Below are positions 9,334-14,336 of a stretch of 14,336 bases of DNA, one piece after another. Made by a program: the position numbers and the translations under genes. The stretch's first letter is position 1, and every line of letters starts with the position of its first letter. This DNA is from Flavobacteriales bacterium UBA1820. Its GTDB lineage: Bacteria > Bacteroidota > Bacteroidia > Flavobacteriales > UBA1820. The stretch is taken from contig DCEW01000018.1 in the NCBI GenBank assembly GCA_002314265.1, positions 1 through 14,336 on the forward strand, given 5' to 3'. Below the pieces are notes generated by a model. The model searched no databases, was not told the origin of the DNA, and was given only the letters and a program-made list of their open reading frames with translations.

Positions 9334-9359
9334 TTTGTTATCAAAAAAATCTTAAATTG
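9334..9359 (+). promoter_or_regulatory. Possible promoter for the lipoprotein gene
   Basis: TTTG (9334-9337) and TAAATTG (9353-9359) resemble the Bacteroidota -33 and -7 elements, with one T missing in the second and a 15-bp gap that is shorter than usual. This lies right after the acyltransferase terminator and 147 bp before the lipoprotein ATG. A small hairpin (GCTCCGGG with CCC..GGAGC, 9359-9381) overlaps the predicted transcript start. Confidence 0.35.
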
Positions 9360-9506
9360 CTCCGGGAAATCCCGCTGGAGCCTGGAGAGGGCGAGGGGAG
9401 AGGTAACCCCGAACGAAAAGCGGGAGATTGTTTCCCCGAAAGGGAGCAGGGGATATCCGGGAGCCTTCCTTAAAGAGAAAAAACGACAACCATAATACTG
9501 AAAGAC

Positions 9507-10577
9507 ATGAAAAAGACGCTTTTCTCACTTCTTTTGCTGGCTCTTCTGGCGGTCTCCTGTTCGCCGAAGCTGGAAAATCCGCTGGCGGGCGCTCCATACA
9601 AGCGGATAACCGCATTTCCGGTAGAAAAACAACTCACCGGAGCCTGTTTGGATACGGTGCCCATAGGGGCTATATGGGTCTATCCGGTCGATACGTTTTT
9701 GATCTACAAGATCAAGAATCAGCCGAAGATGTGGTCCGTATGGGATAAACGTACGTTGAAACATCGGGTGGATCTTTGGTCTCAAGGGAATGCTCCGACG
9801 GAGATCGTGTCGTTGGCTTACATGCGGCAATATTTTGTGCGGGATACGGGAATCGTTGTGCCCGTACTGGATATCAATCGTCGGCGGGTGCTGGAACTGG
9901 ACTTGACCGCCTCTGTGGAAAAAAGGGAAGAAGTCCTCGTGGATACCTCCTTGGTCCGTTTGGAAAAGATGTGTTTCAAGGTGTTCAAGCACACGGATTC
10001 TACCTGGATCGGAGTGTCTCCGGATTTTGGCGCTCAAAAGATGGTATGTTTGGAGATAGACGGGAAAACCGGCAAGGCCACCGGAAAGGAATATGCTGCG
10101 CTGACAGGTTTGGCTTCTCCCAATGACTTGATGTTCCTGAGTGCGGAATACGCCCTGCGTCCCGGTGGCGACAAGATAGCCTCGGCCATGACATCTCTCA
10201 ACCAACTCAATATCATCGATCTCGAACATCCGGAAAAGACATGCTCGGTCGTCTACGGGAAATATACCGACGCGAAAGCTCTGCTGGAAGAGAAATCGAT
10301 GAAGGACAGGATACAGTATTACAACGATGTGGTTGTTACCGATTCGTTGATCTACGCACTGTATCTGAACATGCCCTCTAACGAGTACGTGGAAGAGAAT
10401 ACCCATGTCGAGATTCATGTTTTGGATTGGGAGGGGCATCCCAAGGTCTTGTATCGTCTCGACAGCATCCCCGGTGCCAGCAGTCTGGCCATCGATGAAC
10501 AGGGGGAAAACCTTTATGTGAGGTGCGCGGGCGGCGAACGGGAGGAATCCGTATACAAGTGCGCATTGAACGGGTGA
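9507..10577 (+). CDS. Predicted beta-propeller lipoprotein (BF3164/TolB-like)
   Basis: This 356-residue protein begins with a lipoprotein signal peptide: KK, a leucine-rich core, and the lipobox AVSC with C18 as the lipidated residue. It is therefore exported and anchored in a membrane, possibly the outer one. The mature part resembles the 6-bladed beta-propeller or BF3164-like lipoproteins of Bacteroidales, with short repeated strands of the form 'YFVRDTGIVVPVLDINRRRVLELDL', given here as pattern YFVRD..GIVVPV.D, then later GASSLAIDEQGENLYV. Family members have no established biochemical role; sensing or binding at the cell surface is often assumed. The ATG at 9507 is required for the signal peptide. 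The gene forms a transcription unit of its own, with terminators on both sides. The family assignment is from overall pattern, not a clear motif. Confidence 0.8.
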   Translation: MKKTLFSLLLLALLAVSCSPKLENPLAGAPYKRITAFPVEKQLTGACLDTVPIGAIWVYPVDTFLIYKIKNQPKMWSVWDKRTLKHRVDLWSQGNAPTEIVSLAYMRQYFVRDTGIVVPVLDINRRRVLELDLTASVEKREEVLVDTSLVRLEKMCFKVFKHTDSTWIGVSPDFGAQKMVCLEIDGKTGKATGKEYAALTGLASPNDLMFLSAEYALRPGGDKIASAMTSLNQLNIIDLEHPEKTCSVVYGKYTDAKALLEEKSMKDRIQYYNDVVVTDSLIYALYLNMPSNEYVEENTHVEIHVLDWEGHPKVLYRLDSIPGASSLAIDEQGENLYVRCAGGEREESVYKCALNG

Positions 10578-10599
10578 TCCCCCCGCTTTCTTATCTTAC

Positions 10600-10629
10600 C
10601 GGGCTGCCCGTCGGGCAGCCCGTTTTTTT
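10600..10629 (+). terminator. Rho-independent terminator after the lipoprotein gene
   Basis: CGGGCTGCCC (10600-10609) and GGGCAGCCCG (10613-10622) pair perfectly around a GTC loop and are followed by seven T (10623-10629). The hairpin lies 22 bp after the lipoprotein stop. The same stem occurs at 9291-9313 with the complementary loop GAC. Confidence 0.9.
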
Positions 10630-10770
10630 CCCGGGATCGCAACCGCAAAGGGGAAGCGAGGTTTCTCCTCTTCGGCTTGCCGAGGCCGCCCGGCCTTGTC
10701 AAAAGATGCCTGATGCGGCAAGTTTGCAAGAAACCCCATGGAGACGAACCGGCATTGGCTGCTTTTTTCG

Positions 10771-10778
10771 TAACTTTG
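10771..10778 (+). promoter_or_regulatory. typA promoter (-7 element)
   Basis: TAACTTTG is a full match to TAnnTTTG, preceded by a T-tract and TTCG, and lies 26 bp before the typA ATG. A clear TTTG at the proper -33 distance is not visible; TTG at 10755-10757 is only 13 bp upstream. Confidence 0.6.
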
Positions 10779-10804
10779 CACGTTCCAAATAACGAAGGAC
10801 TCGT

Positions 10805-12619
10805 ATGCACAACAACATTCGCAATATCGCCATCATCGCGCACGTGGACCACGGGAAAACGACGCTGGTGGACAAACTTTTGTATGCCTGCAAACTGTTC
10901 CGCGATAACCAGCAGGCCGGAGAGCTCATTCTGGACAACAACGAGATCGAACGCGAACGCGGGATCACGATCCTTTCCAAGAACGTTTCGGTACGTTACA
11001 AGGATACCAAGATCAACATCATCGACACTCCCGGGCACGCCGATTTCGGCGGAGAAGTAGAGCGCGTGCTCAATATGGCCGACGGTGTGTTGCTGCTGGT
11101 CGATGCCTTTGAGGGGCCGATGCCCCAGACGCGTTTTGTGCTTCAGAAGGCACTGGACATGCACCTGAACCCCATCGTGGTGATCAACAAGGTGGACAAG
11201 GAAAACTGCACCCCCGAGGAAGTTCATGAGGCGGTTTTCGACTTGATGATGAACATGGGCGCTTCGGACGAACAGTTGGATTTTCCCGTCATCTTCGGCT
11301 CGGCCAAGCAGGGGTGGATGTCCACCGACTACCGCAAGCCTACCGATTCGATGCTTCCGCTGTTGGACATGGTGTTGGAAAAGGTACAGCCGATGGAAAT
11401 CCCGGAAGGGAACACCCAGATGCTCGTTACCTCGATCGACTATTCGAGCTATACCGGACGTATCGCCGTGGGACGTTTGGCCCGCGGGGAAATGCGCGAG
11501 GGGATGAACGTCAGCCTGGTCAAACGAGACGGAACGATCAAAAAATCCAAGATCAAGGAACTGTACGTATTTGAGGGACTGGGCAAAGTGAAGGTTCCTC
11601 AGGCATTGGGCGGGGATATCTGCGCCGTTTCGGGGATCGATGATTTTGAGATCGGAGATACCATTGCCGATTTCGAAGCACCGGAGGCCCTGCCGACCAT
11701 AGCCATCGACGAACCGACGATGTCGATGCTCTTTACGATCAACGATTCGCCGTTCTTTGGCAAGGACGGCAAGTATGTAACCAGCCGCCACATCCGCGAG
11801 CGTCTGGAAAAGGAACTCGAGAAAAACCTCGCCATGCGCATGACGCAAGGCGATACCACCGACAAGTTCATCGTGTACGGCCGCGGCGTGCTGCACCTGT
11901 CGGTACTTATCGAAACGATGCGCCGTGAAGGCTATGAACTTCAGATCGGTCAGCCTCAGGTGATCATCAAGGAGATCGACGGGCAGAAATGCGAGCCGAT
12001 GGAGGAACTGACCATCGACCTGCCGGCCGATGTTTCGGGACGCGCCGTCGAATTGGTTTCCGCCCGCAAAGGCACCATGACCAGCATGGAACCGAAAGGC
12101 GACCGGATGCTGTGCAAGTTCGACATCCCTTCGCGCGGTATCATCGGCCTGCGCAACCAACTGCTCACCGCCACGGCTGGAGAAGCCATCATCTCGCACC
12201 GTTTCCGTGCTTTCGAGCCGTTCAAAGGCCCGATCCCCAGCCGTCAGAACGGTTCGCTCATTTCGATGGACCAGGGGAAAGCCATTCCTTACGCCTTGGA
12301 CAAATTGCAGGATCGCGGCACGTTTTTCATCGATCCGGGCGAGGACGTGTACGAAGGTGAGATCGTTGGGCAGAATACCCGCAGCGGCGATATCGTGGTC
12401 AATGTAACCAAGGAAAAGAAACTGACCAACATGCGCGCAGCCGGATCGGACGACAAGGCCAAGATAGCCCCTGCCGTGAAATTTTCCCTTGAAGAAGCCT
12501 TGGAATATATCCAGAAAGATGAATACGTCGAGGTAACTCCCCATCATTTGCGGCTGCGCAAGATCATCCTTTCCGAAGCCGAGCGCCGCAAAGCCGAGCG
12601 CCGCACGGAAAACGAGTAA
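10805..12619 (+). CDS. typA: Ribosome-associated GTPase TypA/BipA
   Basis: TypA/BipA is a translational GTPase of the EF-G/LepA superfamily. It binds the ribosome and is linked to 50S assembly, cold and stress growth and virulence in other bacteria. The 604-residue protein shows the G motifs AHVDHGKTT (G1, 12-20), ERERGITI with T55 (G2), DTPGH (74-78, G3), NKVD (128-131, G4) and a SAKQG segment (G5). Domain 2, the EF-G-like domains III and V, and the BipA-specific C-terminal domain follow, with typical segments such as [18 protein letters not shown] and the [11 protein letters not shown] stretch. Length is normal for the family. The ATG at 10805 has AAGGA 5 bp upstream and gives the family N terminus. 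It appears monocistronic, behind a strong terminator and its own promoter. Confidence 0.98.
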   Translation: MHNNIRNIAIIAHVDHGKTTLVDKLLYACKLFRDNQQAGELILDNNEIERERGITILSKNVSVRYKDTKINIIDTPGHADFGGEVERVLNMADGVLLLVDAFEGPMPQTRFVLQKALDMHLNPIVVINKVDKENCTPEEVHEAVFDLMMNMGASDEQLDFPVIFGSAKQGWMSTDYRKPTDSMLPLLDMVLEKVQPMEIPEGNTQMLVTSIDYSSYTGRIAVGRLARGEMREGMNVSLVKRDGTIKKSKIKELYVFEGLGKVKVPQALGGDICAVSGIDDFEIGDTIADFEAPEALPTIAIDEPTMSMLFTINDSPFFGKDGKYVTSRHIRERLEKELEKNLAMRMTQGDTTDKFIVYGRGVLHLSVLIETMRREGYELQIGQPQVIIKEIDGQKCEPMEELTIDLPADVSGRAVELVSARKGTMTSMEPKGDRMLCKFDIPSRGIIGLRNQLLTATAGEAIISHRFRAFEPFKGPIPSRQNGSLISMDQGKAIPYALDKLQDRGTFFIDPGEDVYEGEIVGQNTRSGDIVVNVTKEKKLTNMRAAGSDDKAKIAPAVKFSLEEALEYIQKDEYVEVTPHHLRLRKIILSEAERRKAERRTENE

Positions 12620-12721
12620 ACGCTCAGCAAGACAGGTCTTCCCAGGGAGGGCTTCCGGCGCAATTCAGTCCTGGACAGGGGGACGGAGGTGGTTGGAATG
12701 GATGTTATTCACGAAAAATTG

Positions 12722-12784
12722 TACATTTTTTCTTTCACCAAACAAGCAAAGCGGCAGGAAATTTTTTCTGCCGCTAAATGTTTG
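12722..12784 (+). other. Promoter-like element plus bulged hairpin in the gap after typA
   Basis: TACATTTT (12722-12729) differs by one base from TAnnTTTG. Immediately downstream is a two-part hairpin: outer arms CAAACA (12739-12744) and TGTTTG (12779-12784), inner arms AGCGGCAG (12750-12757) and CTGCCGCT (12768-12775), with a 10-nt loop. No T-tract follows, so it is not a standard typA terminator, although it may end that transcript. It could be the start of a structured leader for the downstream exported pair or a small RNA. It occupies part of the 323-bp gene-free stretch 12620-12942. Confidence 0.4.
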
Positions 12785-12838
12785 TAGTCAGACACATAAA
12801 TATTCCTTCCCGTTGTAAAAAAGCTGGGGAATAAAATG

Positions 12839-12846
12839 TACATTTG
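12839..12846 (+). promoter_or_regulatory. Promoter for the exported-protein pair (-7 element)
   Basis: TACATTTG fully matches TAnnTTTG, and a TTG (12813-12815) lies 23 bp upstream as a possible -33 element. The ATG of the first exported protein is 96 bp downstream, leaving a leader of roughly 85-90 nt. The element contains the TTG at 12844, which would otherwise be an upstream in-frame start, so that start is unlikely. Confidence 0.6.
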
Positions 12847-12852
12847 TTTCCG

Positions 12853-12891
12853 GATCGGTCTGTCGACCGAAAAGGTCGATCGGTGATCGGT
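12853..12891. repeat. GATCGGT triplet and small hairpin in the leader
   Basis: GATCGGT occurs three times in 39 bp: 12853-12859, 12878-12884 and 12885-12891, the last two head to tail. Between them TCGACC (12863-12868) and GGTCGA (12874-12879) form a 6-bp hairpin with a GAAAA loop. The cluster begins at about the predicted transcription start, so it could be an operator or a leader RNA structure. No function is known to me. Confidence 0.45.
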
Positions 12892-12942
12892 CAAAAAGCA
12901 CACAACCTCCATTTCGGGGAGGGTAAAAAAAGGGGAAAAACG

Positions 12943-13587
12943 ATGAAACGCATTTTTTGGCTGGTATTCTTCCTGGCCATCTCGTTGTCTATGCAGGCCG
13001 CTTCTTGGGTGGAAGGGGAAGTCTATCTCAAGGATGGGACGGTCGTTCGCTTCGAACAGAAAGACCGTATCCGGCTGCCGAAAGGGAGACAGGCATTGAA
13101 GGCTTTTCGCAATGCCTTCTACAAGACAAAGCAAAAGGAATCTTTTGCCTTCGATCAGATCGACTCCTTGGTGTGTTGGCATCCCAAAGAAAAAGGGTAT
13201 CCGAGAAAATACATACCGGTCTCTTCGACCGGCTGGTGCTGGGTGTATATGGAAACGCCTCATATCTCGGTATGGGTCTATTCCAAAAAGGGTTTTTCCA
13301 TGGAAGCCGACGGAGGCATCGCTCCGCTGTATCGCAGCAGGATGGTTTTCGGACATTCAAAGGTCTCGTATTATCTGGAAAAGAAAGACAGTGGCGTGGT
13401 TTGTCCCCTTGGTTCGGCAGCAAAATACCGGGCGGACAGGATGTTTCGCGAGCGGATCTGTCGTTGCATCGAGGACGATCCCTCGTTGTGCCGCACGATC
13501 CTTGGCATGGAGGAAGCTTCGCGCAACGACCTCATTTTGACCTTGGCCGACTATCATCCCTCAGGAAAGGAACAACCGAACAATTAA
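12943..13587 (+). CDS. Exported protein of unknown function, first of a tandem pair
   Basis: I do not recognise a family for this 214-residue protein. It starts with a clear signal peptide (KR, a hydrophobic core to about residue 18, cleavage likely near MQA-A), so it is exported. The mature N terminus reads GEVYLKDGTVVRF, then a basic stretch and FDQIDSLVCWHP, a beta-rich layout also seen in the next gene. The C-terminal half has VWVY, several strands, and helices with cysteines (RICRCIEDDPSLC). The frame is open from a TTG at 12844, but that lies within the promoter element; the ATG at 12943 puts the signal peptide at the N terminus. The stop codon is 10 bp before the next gene, so the two are almost certainly co-transcribed. 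Confidence 0.8.
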   Translation: MKRIFWLVFFLAISLSMQAASWVEGEVYLKDGTVVRFEQKDRIRLPKGRQALKAFRNAFYKTKQKESFAFDQIDSLVCWHPKEKGYPRKYIPVSSTGWCWVYMETPHISVWVYSKKGFSMEADGGIAPLYRSRMVFGHSKVSYYLEKKDSGVVCPLGSAAKYRADRMFRERICRCIEDDPSLCRTILGMEEASRNDLILTLADYHPSGKEQPNN

Positions 13588-13597
13588 ATAACCTGCC

Positions 13598-14278
13598 ATG
13601 AAACGCATCCTTCTTTTGGCAACCCTGTTTGCCATCAGCGCAGCAGGCGCTCAAGCCCAAAGTTTGAAAAAAGATCCGGACTCCTATCACGTGATCATTA
13701 CCCTGGCCAATGGCGAAAAAGTGGACGGCTACCTCAAAAGTGGCTGGCATGCCGAAAATTCTCTCTTGAAAAAGGAGAACTACTCGTTTAAGGTCATCAA
13801 AAATCTTCAGGATAAGGAGCCTGTCAAATATACGGCCGAGGAGGTCCTTTCCGTCGAATATACGGACACCACCGAGGCCAATCCCGATGGAACACGCTGG
13901 GAATCCCGCCCCTTGGCCTCGCCCGGGATAGGCGACCGTTATCGAACCATTCCTCGGCTGCTCTGTGTGGACAAGGAAGGCGAGAACGCCACGATCTACT
14001 GGTGGAAAGTCTGGGTTTGGGGAGGTATCAACAATTCCCAACGCCGCTTGGTTACCTTTTACGGGATACGTTTCCACGACGATCCGGAAAACATTGTCTA
14101 TCCCTATGATTTGGTTACAACGATGCTGATGGACAAGAAGCATCCCGGTTTGAAGGAATTTTGCAAGAATTGGTTCAAAGGTCCGGAAGGAAAAGCCCGG
14201 AAGAAAGAAAGCCGGGACGACGAAACCTGGATACTGGACATGTACGATGCGTATCTGGCATCTGCTGCTGAAAAATAA
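13598..14278 (+). CDS. Exported protein of unknown function, second of a tandem pair
   Basis: This 226-residue protein has a signal peptide (KR, LLLATLFAISAA core, cleavage likely after AQA near residue 20) and is exported. The mature region begins with YHVIITLANGEKVDGYLKSG and continues to YTAEEVLSVEYTD, matching in order and spacing the V.L..G..V and ...I/V.SV pattern of the preceding protein. A tryptophan-rich segment (YWWKVWVWGG) is followed by RLVTFYGIRFHDDPENIVYP and a C-terminal helical part. No cysteine pair like that of its neighbour is present. The small 'chain of strands with V.L.(N/D)G' layout recalls exported Bacteroidales proteins of unknown role. It lies 10 bp after the upstream gene in the same operon. 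I see no terminator in the last 58 bp, so the operon may continue. Confidence 0.82.
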   Translation: MKRILLLATLFAISAAGAQAQSLKKDPDSYHVIITLANGEKVDGYLKSGWHAENSLLKKENYSFKVIKNLQDKEPVKYTAEEVLSVEYTDTTEANPDGTRWESRPLASPGIGDRYRTIPRLLCVDKEGENATIYWWKVWVWGGINNSQRRLVTFYGIRFHDDPENIVYPYDLVTTMLMDKKHPGLKEFCKNWFKGPEGKARKKESRDDETWILDMYDAYLASAAEK

Positions 14279-14336
14279 CCAAGGTCGAGAGTTTTCCGCA
14301 TCATCCCCAGGACGCGGTCAAAAAGAGCGCCGCTTC

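Noticed and set aside
10514..12547. 677-codon open frame on the minus strand opposite typA
   Set aside because: Antisense shadow of typA, which is certain. No start signals or domains are seen.
12709..13356. 215-codon minus-strand frame over the start of the exported pair
   Set aside because: It is antisense to a gene with a clear signal peptide, promoter and downstream partner. Its own N terminus has no feature.

Overview
The window looks like ordinary chromosome from a GC-rich member of the Bacteroidota, most likely the Bacteroidales. Rikenellaceae such as Alistipes would fit the base composition, but that placement is an inference. Three observations support the phylum: a pyrG-yidC gene pair, several Bacteroidota-type promoter elements (TAnnTTTG) and few strong Shine-Dalgarno sites, and a BF3164-like/6-bladed-propeller lipoprotein together with a short Crp/Fnr-type regulator. 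All ten recognised genes lie on the + strand. There are no tRNA or rRNA genes, transposases, CRISPR arrays, phage genes or obvious frameshifts.

Layout. Positions 1-1673 hold a tRNA nucleotidyltransferase (cca) with an HD domain, a likely upstream promoter and an intrinsic terminator. Positions 1749-3417 hold an FtsX/MacB-type ABC permease without its ATPase, a tandem 30-bp repeat, and a 91-residue membrane protein of unknown function. Positions 3485-7242 hold pyrG (CTP synthase) and yidC (membrane insertase), 31 bp apart and probably one transcript, followed by a perfect 18-bp hairpin. A 350-bp gene-free stretch then leads to a Crp/Fnr-like regulator (7453-8016) and, behind its own promoter, an acyltransferase-3 family membrane protein (8122-9282). 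A single-gene unit follows: a predicted beta-propeller lipoprotein (9507-10577) bounded on both sides by terminators that are exact reverse complements of each other. typA/bipA (10805-12619) has a consensus promoter. The last 1.7 kb holds a structured 323-bp intergenic region and two adjacent small exported proteins (12943-13587 and 13598-14278) that look like diverged relatives of one another and have no recognised function.

Working together. cca, pyrG, yidC and typA are housekeeping genes for tRNA maturation, nucleotide synthesis, membrane protein insertion and ribosome-associated stress response. The accessory genes (permease, acyltransferase, lipoprotein, exported pair) all act at the envelope, but nothing in the sequence ties them into one pathway. 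I see no clearly new defence or mobile system. The least explained parts are the exported pair with its structured leader and the repeated intergenic hairpins.
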